Assembly: GCA_029256105.1 (NCBI GenBank)
Contig: JAQSYO010000015.1
Coordinates: 62,001 to 126,000, forward strand
Direction of reading: 5' to 3'
Source: Herbinix sp.
GTDB taxonomy: Bacteria > Bacillota > Clostridia > Lachnospirales > Lachnospiraceae
Length of the DNA stretch: 64,000 nt
Positions 39,779 through 48,935 of the stretch are shown one piece after another (position 1 is the stretch's first letter; the number at the start of each line of letters is the position of its first letter). The notes below the pieces were generated by a model. That model was not told where the DNA came from. It searched no databases and saw only the letters and a program-made list of their open reading frames with translations. Position numbers and translations under genes: made by a program.

Positions 39779-39833
39779 CGTTAGGTCTCCTTATATTTAT
39801 ATGTACTTATTATACTTGTCAACATGAAAATAG

Positions 39834-40682
39834 TTACTGAAACGCCTCATATAATACCTGATATGATTTTCTCATATCTTCCATAATATCTCCATCACTG
39901 GCATCTTGATCAATTAAGACCGTAATGTCTGAATTTAGTGGTACACATTCCAGGATCTCCTTTACCTTCAAAGCGCCATCGCCTAAACAGGCGAATATGT
40001 CGCCATCACTACGGATTGCAAAGTCCTTTTTCAAGTCTTTGAAGTGTATCGAGCGAACATATTCTTTCACTTCATTCAAATATTTAACAGGGTCGATTCC
40101 GCCATACAGCACCCAGCCTACATCAATTTGAGCTCCTACTTTGGCATTTTTACATAAATCCAAAATAGCAGATAAAATTGGTACTTGTTTTCCATTATGC
40201 TCCACCCTAGTCTTTATCTCAACTCCATTGTTATGAATCCAAAGATCGATTCCATAATCTCTTAGAGTAGCAGACAGGTTACAACAATCACTAGCAAACG
40301 CGTCATAATCTGTTACAATCGTCTGCTGGTTGCAGTTTACAATATAAGAACTAATTTTGTTCTTCTTGGCTGTCTCAATCATTTTGTCCGCGACTTGATT
40401 CATATTATTTGCAAATACATGGACGGATGAGAGCTTCAAACCATACTTCTCCATTAATTGAATATATTCCGGCACCTCCTCTGGCTTCCATATATTATCT
40501 GCCAATCTCTCCATGAATTCATTTCCGGTGACTCTTGCATTCTCCACCATTTTCACTGGGTCATCAAATAATATACAAGGCTCAATCTGCTTATATCCTG
40601 CTTCTGCTAATGCTTTAAAAAATAAGTCTGGATTTTTCTTACATTCTGCTAAACACCCAAAAATCTGTACTCCAAATTGCAT
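39834..40682 (-). CDS. Sugar phosphate isomerase/epimerase (TIM barrel)
   Basis: This 282-residue AP-endonuclease-2-type TIM barrel probably isomerises or dehydrates a sugar or inositol derivative. Motifs include KPEEVPEYIQLMEKYGLKLS, WIHNNGVEIK, KVGAQIDVGWVLYGG and VRSIHFKDLKKDFA (metal-binding His, Glu and Asp). I chose ATG 40682 because the product MQFGVQIFGCLAECKKNP matches family starts; AAAGGA lies 12 bp upstream. It is the third gene of the LacI operon. Confidence 0.88.
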   Translation of the reverse strand: MQFGVQIFGCLAECKKNPDLFFKALAEAGYKQIEPCILFDDPVKMVENARVTGNEFMERLADNIWKPEEVPEYIQLMEKYGLKLSSVHVFANNMNQVADKMIETAKKNKISSYIVNCNQQTIVTDYDAFASDCCNLSATLRDYGIDLWIHNNGVEIKTRVEHNGKQVPILSAILDLCKNAKVGAQIDVGWVLYGGIDPVKYLNEVKEYVRSIHFKDLKKDFAIRSDGDIFACLGDGALKVKEILECVPLNSDITVLIDQDASDGDIMEDMRKSYQVLYEAFQ

Positions 40683-40800
40683 AATAATCTCTAATCCTTT
40701 CATAACATGAATTTTAATTTACTTTGTGAATCTTCTATGATTTTTACATTTTTTACTCCTCGTAATGAGTCTGTTTTAATTTAAAATACCATATCTTCTC

Positions 40801-41856
40801 TTATTTGCCAATAATGCTGTAGTCCACCTTCTCCCATTCTCCCGTATCGGCTGATTTTAGTCCTGCAACAATTACAGCAAGGGTATTATGTCCATCATTT
40901 CCAGTGATAAGAGGAGTACGATTCTTTAGGATCGCATCAATAAATTCATCTATGATCCCAGAGCGGAGCTGATTGGAATTCGTCGCAATCCCACCAACTT
41001 GGTATCGAATCTTGCTACCATCCTTCATTTCTAAGACCATATCTTCAGGAAAATCACCATAGATCTTCATCACACCATTTTCACAGTAAATGACGGTACT
41101 GTTATCTTCAGAGCCATAGTTACACCAGCTGACATTCATATATCCGGTTAACCCATTTCTCATACGGAACAAACTTATTGCCGTATCCTCAATATCAATA
41201 AATTCCCCATTATCATATCGCTTATCTACGGTCAATGCTGTTGTAAATATCTCCTCCACTTCGGAAGTTATCAAATAGCGGATGATGTCTAATTTATGGG
41301 ATCCAAGATCACCTAATACGCCAAATTGCGCTTTTGCTTTGTTAAAAAACCAGGTACTGTTACTATGATTAACACCCCAATTTTCCGGACCGGAATGTTT
41401 AAAATTGCTTTGAAAGAATAGAATTCTGCCAAGTTGCCCGGATTCCAACACTTCCTTTGCTTTTCTATGGGCGGGAAGAAGTCTTTGGTTGTGTCCGATC
41501 ATAAGGATTTTACCAGTTGCCTCCGCGGCTAGGATCATTTCACTGGATTCTTGTAAGGATAATGCCATTGGCTTCTCGCATAGTACATGCTTTCCAGCTT
41601 TAAGAGCTGCAATCGTAAGATCCGAGTGCATATGATTTGGTGTACAGATACTGATTGCATCGATATTCGAATCATCAAACATTTCCTTAGTATCGTGATA
41701 TATTTTTCCACCATACTGCTTCACAAGCTCGAATGCTCTTTCTTCATTATTATCAAAGAAGCCATAGATTTCAACATTTTTATTCTCAGCATATTCTGGT
41801 GCATGCCTCTTTTGTGTAATCATACCGCAGCCAACCATTCCAACTCTTAGCTTCAT
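40801..41856 (-). CDS. Gfo/Idh/MocA-family NAD(P)-dependent dehydrogenase
   Basis: This 351-residue enzyme oxidises a sugar, sugar acid or inositol. The N-terminal Rossmann motif is RVGMVGCGMI, and the family signature EKPMALSLQES holds the catalytic Lys at about residue 98. The second motif GDLGSHKLDII carries the substrate-binding His. I chose ATG 41856 with GGAGGAGTACAGT upstream. An operator (41887-41900) lies in its leader. It is the second gene of the LacI operon, and no transporter is encoded beside it. Confidence 0.93.
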   Translation of the reverse strand: MKLRVGMVGCGMITQKRHAPEYAENKNVEIYGFFDNNEERAFELVKQYGGKIYHDTKEMFDDSNIDAISICTPNHMHSDLTIAALKAGKHVLCEKPMALSLQESSEMILAAEATGKILMIGHNQRLLPAHRKAKEVLESGQLGRILFFQSNFKHSGPENWGVNHSNSTWFFNKAKAQFGVLGDLGSHKLDIIRYLITSEVEEIFTTALTVDKRYDNGEFIDIEDTAISLFRMRNGLTGYMNVSWCNYGSEDNSTVIYCENGVMKIYGDFPEDMVLEMKDGSKIRYQVGGIATNSNQLRSGIIDEFIDAILKNRTPLITGNDGHNTLAVIVAGLKSADTGEWEKVDYSIIGK

Positions 41857-41886
41857 ACTGTACTCCTCCATTTTTAAATGTAAATG

Positions 41887-41900
41887 TGTTATCGTTAACA
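41887..41900. promoter_or_regulatory. LacI-type operator upstream of the Gfo/Idh gene
   Basis: TGTTATCGTTAACA is a near-perfect palindrome (12 of 14) with a central CG, as LacI-family sites have. It is identical to 42983-42996. Confidence 0.75.
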
Positions 41901-41947
41901 TATAGTTTATTCAATACTGATATATTAAATCCCATATCCCTATCGTA

Positions 41948-42961
41948 TCACTCCTTATATTCACAAACCGTTTTCCTGTCGATAAATCTTGTGCTAATCA
42001 TTACTGTCTGTGCAGGTGCTTTCTCATTTTCCATACGTGCTAGTAACAGTTTAATAGCCCAGTCTCCAATCTCCTGATATGGTAAGCCGACTGAGTTAAT
42101 CGCCGGCGCCAACATGGTGGCTAACGTATTATCATAGCCAATAATGGATATATCCTTCGGTACTCTAATATTTTTCTCATACAAACATTGCATCACTCCA
42201 CATGCATAGATATCAGAAGTAGTAAAAATTGCCGTAGGAGGATTTGCTTCTTCCATAAGCGCTTTCGTTGCCTGATATCCAGACAGAATGGAATAGTCCG
42301 GTTTTAACTGTATGAACTCCGGTAAAATTGGTAATCCATAATCGTTAATAGCCTTACAATAACCATTATACCGGTTAATCTCGACTTCATGCTCCGGGTA
42401 TCTTCCTATGAAACCGATTCTTCGATGCCCTTTCTCCAAAATATGTGTAACTGCAACATAGACACCCCCCAGGTCATCTACGAGAATACGATCAACATAA
42501 GGTATGTTTAGAGCTCTCTCAATCATTACAACCGGTATTTTGATATCCACTAACTTTGTAATCAGCTCTCGATCGATCATTGCGTTAGATGTTATAATAA
42601 TGCCTTCTACTCTCTGCGCAATAAGCTCATCAATCTGCTTTGCTTCTTCTCCATGATCATAATGAGATGCTAGTGTCATAACATGATAATCATGACTTAA
42701 AGCCGCTTTGTCAACAGCTGCACTGATTTGTTCATATAGCATATTCTGACTAAAGAGGGTCATATGACCTAAAAGCTTGCTATGACTATACTTTAATGCC
42801 TGCGCCATCTTATTTGGTACATATCCCATATCCTTGATGATCTGCTCGATTTCTTTTCTTTTGTCCTCAGCTACATAACCATTATTGTGAATGACTCGTC
42901 CAACTGTTGCTAAAGAAACGTTTGCTGCTTTCGCTATATCTATCATTTTAACATTTGCCAT
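41948..42961 (-). CDS. LacI-family transcriptional regulator
   Basis: This 337-residue repressor has the N-terminal helix-turn-helix and hinge (KMIDIAKAANVSLATVGRVI, KMAQALKYSHSKLLG) and a periplasmic-binding-protein-like sugar domain (about 65-335). I chose ATG 42961 with TTGGAG 7 bp upstream. Identical TGTTATCGTTAACA sites precede this gene and the next, so it probably represses itself and the downstream catabolic genes. Confidence 0.94.
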   Translation of the reverse strand: MANVKMIDIAKAANVSLATVGRVIHNNGYVAEDKRKEIEQIIKDMGYVPNKMAQALKYSHSKLLGHMTLFSQNMLYEQISAAVDKAALSHDYHVMTLASHYDHGEEAKQIDELIAQRVEGIIITSNAMIDRELITKLVDIKIPVVMIERALNIPYVDRILVDDLGGVYVAVTHILEKGHRRIGFIGRYPEHEVEINRYNGYCKAINDYGLPILPEFIQLKPDYSILSGYQATKALMEEANPPTAIFTTSDIYACGVMQCLYEKNIRVPKDISIIGYDNTLATMLAPAINSVGLPYQEIGDWAIKLLLARMENEKAPAQTVMISTRFIDRKTVCEYKE

Positions 42962-42982
42962 AATTTTGCTCCAACATGAATG

Positions 42983-42996
42983 TGTTATCGTTAACA
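42983..42996. promoter_or_regulatory. LacI-type operator upstream of the lacI-like gene
   Basis: TGTTATCGTTAACA is identical to 41887-41900 and lies 22 bp before the LacI start, which suggests autoregulation. Confidence 0.75.
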
Positions 42997-43061
42997 TAAT
43001 TGTAAATCAATATATTATATTTGTCAATCACGGTGGTGTACCATAATTAAATTTATGACTA

Positions 43062-43265
43062 TTATGATTCATCCTTTTCCTTTTTCAATCCATTCTTAGA
43101 GCTTGATACCGGAATTCTTAATATTACTAATTGTTTCACAAATAATTCTGTAATGGTAATCTGCCCATGTGTAGTATCAAGCATTTCTTCTGCTAATTGG
43201 TTGCTCTTGTGAGGTACAGGATTATAGCCCTTCTGTTTGGAGGTAATGTCATCCCTAACTTTCAT
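43062..43265 (-). CDS. Hypothetical small protein (doubtful)
   Basis: A 67-residue ORF (MKVRDDITSKQKGYNPVP) with protein-like composition, Lys-rich and without membrane segments. I see no ribosome site before ATG 43265, and I do not recognise it. It may be a remnant or noncoding. It lies between the LacI gene and the Gly/Cys-rich pair. Confidence 0.3.
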   Translation of the reverse strand: MKVRDDITSKQKGYNPVPHKSNQLAEEMLDTTHGQITITELFVKQLVILRIPVSSSKNGLKKEKDES

Positions 43266-43407
43266 AAATAGATTTGGTATTAATCAATTAAGAATAATAT
43301 GTATATCTATGTGTCCTAATCCTATGTGACTTCATCACATAGATACATGTAAATATATTTTAATGCTGCATAAGATATAGTATAAAAAATATTTAGGAGG
43401 CTCATTT

Positions 43408-43620
43408 ATGAGTATTTTATCATCAACATCATGCGGCAGAGATAACACATGCGATAACGGTATTAACCCGATTATGATTCTTATTTTACTTTCCTTATGC
43501 GGAGGTGGTAACGGTATATTAGGCGGTTGCAATGGAAATAGCGATTGTGGTTGCAATAACGGATTAGACGGAATATTACCTATCATTTTATTACTATCCT
43601 TATGTGGTGGTTCCTTCTAG
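43408..43620 (+). CDS. Gly/Cys-rich mini-protein A
   Basis: This 70-residue protein has an internal duplication of a hydrophobic-glycine unit: INPIMILILLSLCGGG and DGILPIILLLSLCGG. The hydrophilic parts hold CGRDNTCDN and GCNGNSDCGC. Cys and Gly are very frequent, resembling chorion-type high-cysteine small proteins of clostridia, whose function is not established. ATG follows AGGAGGCTCATTT. A terminator follows at 43638. It is paired with the gene at 43800. Confidence 0.8.
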   Translation: MSILSSTSCGRDNTCDNGINPIMILILLSLCGGGNGILGGCNGNSDCGCNNGLDGILPIILLLSLCGGSF

Positions 43621-43637
43621 AAGATAACATAATTTGG

Positions 43638-43677
43638 GCTGTTGTATTCGTAATCTCATACAACAGCTCCTTTTTAT
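43638..43677 (+). terminator. Terminator of mini-protein A
   Basis: GCTGTTGTAT (43638-43647) pairs with ATACAACAGC (43658-43667), followed by TCCTTTTTAT. Confidence 0.85.
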
Positions 43678-43799
43678 AACTTAATATTAATTCAAAATGT
43701 CCTAAACATTAGTGATTGAAAATAATATATTGATAACTGTAAATATAACAAGGCTCTATGCATAACATAGAATATAAACGTTTAATTGGAGGTTACAAT

Positions 43800-44036
43800 A
43801 TGAGTGATTTAACAACTGCATCCTGCGGCTGCGGAAATAACAAGAATCAAGGAAGTAATGGTATTGATTCTATGTTCCTTATCATAATATTACTTTGCTG
43901 CAGTGGCGGCGGTAGCAACGGTTTACTGGGTGGACTCTGTGGAAATAATGAATGCGGTAGTGATAACGGATTAGGTGGTATCCTTCCAATTATCTTACTC
44001 CTTTGCTTATGTGGTGGTGGCGGTGGTATCTTTTAA
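43800..44036 (+). CDS. Gly/Cys-rich mini-protein B
   Basis: This 78-residue paralogue of the preceding protein has the same two-fold layout: SMFLIIILLCCSGGG and GGILPIILLLCLCGGGG, with CGCGN and CGNNECG loops. ATG 43800 follows GGAGGTTACAAT. It has its own terminator. The pair is a tandem duplication that has diverged in cysteine number and position. Confidence 0.8.
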   Translation: MSDLTTASCGCGNNKNQGSNGIDSMFLIIILLCCSGGGSNGLLGGLCGNNECGSDNGLGGILPIILLLCLCGGGGGIF

Positions 44037-44097
44037 ATATATAAAGCGTAGAAAAGCTTTGTATAAAGTTTATTAATAATTTTATATTTTTTGAGAT

Positions 44098-44148
44098 ATC
44101 CTCATGGATTAATATTAAAATAAATATAAATCCATGAGGATTATTTTA
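44098..44148 (+). terminator. Terminator of mini-protein B; repeated hairpin
   Basis: ATCCTCATGGATT pairs perfectly with AATCCATGAGGAT (44129-44141), followed by TATTTTATGG. The left arm and adjoining bases match the hairpin at 2413 in 20 of 21 positions. Confidence 0.7.
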
Positions 44149-44193
44149 TGGCTGATCAATTTTCAAAAAACAGTCCCCATAATCTATAAATAA

Positions 44194-44226
44194 AACTCCT
44201 CCTTGCCAAGATGATAAGGGGGAGTT
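44194..44226 (-). terminator. Terminator of the ABC-2 permease gene
   Basis: On the minus strand AACTCCCCCTT pairs with AAGGAGGAGTT with one mismatch, followed by TTATTTATAG. It lies 32 bp after the permease stop. Confidence 0.8.
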
Positions 44227-44258
44227 AACTTTATAATTTAGGGGACTATATTATCATC

Positions 44259-45029
44259 TCATTTTAACACTCGCTGATTTTTTCGAATACTTAAAATTAA
44301 AATTATAAAAGAAATTGCTCCAAAAAACAGAAACGATTGTACAAACGGAGCAAAATTATATTTGCCTCCCTGCCAGAAATTCACGAAATCACTACTGATA
44401 TAGGACATCGGAAATACCTTTGCGATAACCTTTAATCCCTTCGGAAGTTGATCTACCGTAACACCCATCATCCCGCATAATATCATGAAGCCAAAATAAA
44501 GGAGCATGGAGACTGCATAAGTCGGCCCAAATTTTTTGAAGATTGTTGCTATCCCATGAGCCAAAACAAATAAAATCACTGACAACGCATATAACGATAT
44601 GATTAGGTATATTGCTGAGCTTAGTTTCGGAACTTGAATATCAAGCAGGATAACATCGGATATCATATAAAGCAGGAACGCGGCTGTAGTAAAGATCAGA
44701 TAGGCAATCATCTTGGCAGCAAGCATAGTTCTCTCTCGATAACCAAACAGATTTAATCTCAGTGGAATATCTTTCTCCAATTCTTGAGAGTAATTTGCTG
44801 CATAACCAATCAGAAGAACTGCCATAGGTATAATCATACTCATCGTAATGAAGATTGATGTAACAGCCTTGGGATACATTTCTTCCGGTAACTGTTTCTT
44901 AAATACTATCGAAAATAAAATAGACATCATAATCGGAAAGAATACTCCAAAAATTATAACGAATATATTCCCAGTAATATTACGTAACTCATACTGAACT
45001 AAACGCCAATTAAGCAGTTTTTTCTTCAT
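44259..45029 (-). CDS. ABC-2-type transporter permease
   Basis: This 256-residue membrane protein has six helices in the ABC-2 pattern (IFVIIFGVFFPIMMSILFSI, AVLLIGYAANYSQ, MIAYLIFTTAAFLLYMI and so on). The amphipathic N-terminus reads NWRLVQYELRNITG. I chose ATG 45029 with AGGAGGTAAGAAG upstream; it overlaps the ATPase gene by 20 bp. The substrate is unknown. Confidence 0.9.
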   Translation of the reverse strand: MKKKLLNWRLVQYELRNITGNIFVIIFGVFFPIMMSILFSIVFKKQLPEEMYPKAVTSIFITMSMIIPMAVLLIGYAANYSQELEKDIPLRLNLFGYRERTMLAAKMIAYLIFTTAAFLLYMISDVILLDIQVPKLSSAIYLIISLYALSVILFVLAHGIATIFKKFGPTYAVSMLLYFGFMILCGMMGVTVDQLPKGLKVIAKVFPMSYISSDFVNFWQGGKYNFAPFVQSFLFFGAISFIILILSIRKNQRVLK

Positions 45030-45909
45030 TCTTCTTACCTCCTGCCTGATTTTCAAAGAAATTCGCTTTTGCATTGATTGACATAATTTCGATATCATTA
45101 TTACTTCGTTTGTAATTAATGTCTTCCCTGATTAACAGCTCCGTGATCTCTTTTTCCAGCTCATTATTGGGGCAAGAAAGAGCAATCAGATGATTTGGTG
45201 CTTTTAACTTAATTAATTTCTTTGTTAATTTTTCATTTCTCTCATTATTTTCAATCGTAATCACAGTTTTCCCACAGTAATTCCGAAACAATTCATCTTT
45301 GTTCCCATAATCTACAACCTGACCCTCTTCTAGAATTAATATTTTATTTACCAAGTGTTCCAATTCCTCGTAGTAATGGGATACCACACAAAGCGTTGTA
45401 TTTTTATCTTTATACCATTCAGACATTTTAGACATCAGTCTCTGCCGTGTCTCAAAATCCAAACCGGAGGTGACTTCATCAAAAAATACCAGTGGAGAAT
45501 CTTGAATTAATACAAGGATAATTGTTAATCTCTGCTTCTGTCCACCTGATAATGCGGAATACTTCTTCTTTAGACATTCTTCAAAATCAAAAAACGTAAT
45601 AAGTTCCTGTAACATCCTATTTTTCTTAATACTTGTATTTAATATTGTTTCCATGATGTGTTTTACTGCCATGGTATTAGAATAATGGTTATGCTGCAGA
45701 TGAACCGCGATTTCTTCCGGTTTTAAATCAGTGACAATACTTCCCTGATAATTTGTTAATCCCAGAATTGTTTTTACTAGAGTAGACTTTCCGGCACCGT
45801 TCGATCCAATAATTCCAATTCGATCTCCATCTCCAAAAGTAATCGATTCATTTATTGATAAGGCCAACTGACTCCCATACTTGACCTGTATATTATTAAT
45901 AATTACCAT
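45010..45909 (-). CDS. ABC transporter ATPase
   Basis: This 299-residue ATPase has Walker A GSNGAGKST, signature LSGGQKQRL, Walker B PLVFFDEVTS and switch VVSHYYEE. The C-terminal extension (about 215-299) is beyond the core and lacks a known motif. It overlaps the permease gene by 20 bp. The two-component system (46173-48478) is immediately upstream on the same strand, so it may regulate this transporter. Confidence 0.94.
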   Translation of the reverse strand: MVIINNIQVKYGSQLALSINESITFGDGDRIGIIGSNGAGKSTLVKTILGLTNYQGSIVTDLKPEEIAVHLQHNHYSNTMAVKHIMETILNTSIKKNRMLQELITFFDFEECLKKKYSALSGGQKQRLTIILVLIQDSPLVFFDEVTSGLDFETRQRLMSKMSEWYKDKNTTLCVVSHYYEELEHLVNKILILEEGQVVDYGNKDELFRNYCGKTVITIENNERNEKLTKKLIKLKAPNHLIALSCPNNELEKEITELLIREDINYKRSNNDIEIMSINAKANFFENQAGGKKNEEKTA

Positions 45910-46125
45910 ATTGTATCTCCCATCCTTTCACTAATTCATATCTATAGAATTATTTTATTTCAATTGTATATTTACCTTGATAACAATTTTATTATAGTAT
46001 AAGCATATGAATTTTGGATGAAGATTCCATGCACATATCATGTAACTATGAGAAACAAAGTGCGGATTCACTTGTTTACATAATATAAAGGAATCAGAAA
46101 TTGAAACGAAGTTGCTATATTTAAT

Positions 46126-46200
46126 TACATGATTAAGAAAAGTCTGCAGAGCTGACTTTTATAAATACATGATTAAGAAAAGTCTGCAGAGCTGACTTTT
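46126..46200 (-). repeat. 40-bp-period tandem duplication at the histidine kinase 3' end
   Basis: TACATGATTAAGAAAAGTCT and the following 15 bases recur exactly at 46126-46160 and 46166-46200. Each copy contains AAGAAAAGTC, which pairs with GACTTTTCTT or its shortened form. The right copy encodes the kinase's last residues and stop. Confidence 0.85.
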
Positions 46201-47789
46201 CTTAATATAAGCTCAGCCATAACACCATGATCAATATTATGAAGCTTCACCTGATAGTGTAAAAACTTAGCATAATAGGATACAACATAAAGCCCTAATC
46301 CATGAGCTTTATTCATTTTATTGTCGGAAGTCATATTCTGCCTTCTCGCATTTGCACTTGTAACAAATGGTTCAAAAACATGTGGTAGCAATTCTTCATC
46401 AATGGTTACACCATAATTTATGATACTTAGCTTATGTTTTTCATACGAAATATTTATATTGCCACCTTCCGGTGTATAATAAATTGCATTGGACAGTAAA
46501 TTATCTAGAATTTTTTTCAATAGCTCCCGGTCTGACTCTAGCGGCGGAATCTGACCTTCTGTTGTTATATGAAGCCTTTTCTCTTCAATTTGAATATGAT
46601 AAGAATTTATACATTCTTCCATCAGTTCCGGAAGGGAAAGGAGTTCCATCTCAAGATTCTCGGAACAGTGATTAAGATACAAAATATCCTCAACAATCTT
46701 CTGCATTGACTGTATCTGCTGCTTTACCTGAGGCAGATACACTTTGACATCCTTATATTTTCCTACTTCACTTATCATACCCTGCACTAATAACAGAGCA
46801 GCGGTAATCGGAGTCTTTAATTGATGCGAAGATGCCCGAAGAAAAACCTCCTGCCTTTTATTCTCCTCAGCCAAATAACTATTCTTAATTTCGAGTTCCT
46901 GGTAACTTTCCTGAATCTTCTGATAGAGACCATTCAAACTTTCCCCCAAACTGCTGATTTCATCATGTCCGGTAATCGTTATGGGTTCCAACTTAAGGCT
47001 TTTCGCCTCTTTCATATATTCAGCATGATTAGCAAGCTTAATGATAGGATGGATAATCAGCCTTGAAAATACCTGGGAGGATACCAATACGAGTAGTAAA
47101 GCAACTGCAACAATCATGGGTAAGCTTTGAAAAACTACTGGCCTTATTTCTTCCATCCTTGGAGTCATAATAGGCAAAAACGAAATGTCAATTGCTTCAT
47201 TCGTCAACCCCATAGCAATGTAGCTGGTATAATAATTATGGCCGTCCGTTACATTAGTTTCATATATCATTAAATCTTCGGTTTCAATATGAATTTTTGA
47301 GGATATTTCCTGAAACACACTTCCATTTTTATACAATTCAAACTCAAATTTCAAGGGATAATTGTCTGATAACTGTTTATTTATTAATAATTCATCCTTG
47401 ATTTCATTTAGTTTAAAATCATCTTCTTTGATGTCTTTTATTTTATCTTTATGCTTTGCGTAATATCTTAATTTCTCAAGCATATCACGCAAATTCTGAT
47501 CCTGAACATCAACTGTTATTTGAAAAAATTTATTAACAACATAGAAAGAATTCCCTGATAAAGGTATTTCTATAGTTAAGGTTCCAGTAGGATTTTTCAC
47601 TTCAAGATTTTCATAACTTCCAGCTTTCATAAATCCTTCTTGTAATTCTACAATAGAATCATAATTTCTATCCTGCATATGAGCTACATAAAGGGATGGT
47701 AGCATAAGGATGAAGTATCCCACAATTAAGGATACTATAATTACAGAAATTATTGAACTATATAGCAATGTTTTCCTGGATAAATTCAT
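46173..47789 (-). CDS. Sensor histidine kinase
   Basis: This 538-residue membrane kinase has helices at about 8-30 and 220-245 around an extracellular sensor domain (about 32-219). A HAMP-like linker follows, then a HisKA box with phospho-His in SSHQLKTPITAALLLVQG, then a HATPase domain. The latter has the N-box LLSNAIYYTPEGG and KMNKAHGLGLYVVSY. ATG 47789 follows GGTAGGGATTATTG. It forms a two-component system with the response regulator 24 bp upstream. The gene end is duplicated (46126-46200). Confidence 0.93.
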   Translation of the reverse strand: MNLSRKTLLYSSIISVIIVSLIVGYFILMLPSLYVAHMQDRNYDSIVELQEGFMKAGSYENLEVKNPTGTLTIEIPLSGNSFYVVNKFFQITVDVQDQNLRDMLEKLRYYAKHKDKIKDIKEDDFKLNEIKDELLINKQLSDNYPLKFEFELYKNGSVFQEISSKIHIETEDLMIYETNVTDGHNYYTSYIAMGLTNEAIDISFLPIMTPRMEEIRPVVFQSLPMIVAVALLLVLVSSQVFSRLIIHPIIKLANHAEYMKEAKSLKLEPITITGHDEISSLGESLNGLYQKIQESYQELEIKNSYLAEENKRQEVFLRASSHQLKTPITAALLLVQGMISEVGKYKDVKVYLPQVKQQIQSMQKIVEDILYLNHCSENLEMELLSLPELMEECINSYHIQIEEKRLHITTEGQIPPLESDRELLKKILDNLLSNAIYYTPEGGNINISYEKHKLSIINYGVTIDEELLPHVFEPFVTSANARRQNMTSDNKMNKAHGLGLYVVSYYAKFLHYQVKLHNIDHGVMAELILRKVSSADFS

Positions 47790-47812
47790 CAATAATCCCT
47801 ACCTTTCTACCA

Positions 47813-48478
47813 CTAATTTTCCTCATTAAACTGATACCCTACACCAATCACTGTTTTCACATAATTTCGAGGCAATTTTTTACGTAGATTTTTTACATGA
47901 GCATCAATAATACGGTCATTTCCAATATAATCTTCATTAAATATTCGGAGTATCAGTTGTTCTCTCGTAAAAGCTCTCCCTGCTTCCTTTTTCAGTACCT
48001 GTAAAAGCAAAAATTCACTTAACGTCAACTGCAAAGATATATTATCATAGAAAGCCTGGTAGGAATCGTCATTTAAAAATAATCCGTCTATCTTTTCAGA
48101 TTTTTTATCTAAGTATTTGGTTCTGCGTAAAATCGTTTCCATGCGTTTTAATAGAATAAGAGGAGAGACTGGTTTTATCACATAATCATCTGCATAAAGA
48201 TTAAATGCTTTCACTTGAGTCTGTTCATCATTAATAGCTGTCAGCATAATTGCTGCCATATTCGGTTTTGATTTCCTGATAAATTCTAAAACTTCCAAGC
48301 CACTCCTATTTGGAACCATAATGTCTAATACTGCCAGATCAAATGTCTTGTCCTCTAATAATTTAATTGCGGCTTCCCCGTCATCTACAGGCGTAACATC
48401 ATACTGCTGTAACTTCATATATTCCATCAAAACCTCTTGAATGGTTGGTTCATCTTCTAAAAATAATACCTTTACCAT
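47813..48478 (-). CDS. OmpR/PhoB-family response regulator
   Basis: This 221-residue regulator has a receiver domain (EDEPTIQEVL, phospho-Asp in LAVLDIMVPNRSG, Thr in MLTAIND, Lys in DYVIKPVSP) and a winged-helix DNA-binding domain (RAFTREQLILRIF, DRIIDAHVKNLRKKL). It is the first gene of the system, with the kinase 24 bp downstream; the ABC genes further down are probable targets. Confidence 0.95.
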   Translation of the reverse strand: MVKVLFLEDEPTIQEVLMEYMKLQQYDVTPVDDGEAAIKLLEDKTFDLAVLDIMVPNRSGLEVLEFIRKSKPNMAAIMLTAINDEQTQVKAFNLYADDYVIKPVSPLILLKRMETILRRTKYLDKKSEKIDGLFLNDDSYQAFYDNISLQLTLSEFLLLQVLKKEAGRAFTREQLILRIFNEDYIGNDRIIDAHVKNLRKKLPRNYVKTVIGVGYQFNEEN

Positions 48479-48772
48479 AAAAAAGCTCCACCCTCTCTTT
48501 TAAAGCCAATCTACCCATAGTTTTGTCTATATCCTTTATGATTTGCCAATATCTATCTCTGATCTTAGTCATACCTATTTATGGTTTTCCCTATAGACAG
48601 GTAAATTATAACATATTTTCTAAAAATAGTATAACATATGTACTCATAAATAATTGTTCGATTTTTAATTGATAAAGTCCTTGGATACACTTGAAATCCA
48701 AGGACTTTGTCTATATTCTAAACTTATTTTTTTGTAATATAGAATTATATTACACTGCTGTGAACTACATCG
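48479..48772. other. Intergenic region with a strong hairpin
   Basis: No gene was found. AAAGTCCTTGGAT (48674-48686) pairs with ATCCAAGGACTTT (48696-48708) over a 9-base loop. It probably ends the hydrolase-MerR transcript. Confidence 0.65.
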
Positions 48773-48935
48773 TTACTCAAAACCAATCACCGAATGTGGT
48801 ACATACGGCTCCTCTATAAAATGCAATTTTCTCCAGTGTCAATGGTATTCAAAGAGTAGCTACCGCATCATCGAGATGTATTTTCATAGCACTATTGATT
48901 GGAGAGGTAATTGGCTCTTTATGAAGCAACCAAGC
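48773..48935 (-). pseudogene. Aldo/keto reductase C-terminal relic downstream of MerR
   Basis: Directly after the MerR stop, the minus strand reads AWLLHKEPITSPI, then HLDDAVATL-stop-IPLTLEKIAF, and in the next frame EEPYVPHSVIGFE. This is the end of an aldo/keto reductase, broken by a TGA stop and one frameshift. Its beginning is missing, so a deletion has placed the fragment right at the MerR stop. Confidence 0.75.
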
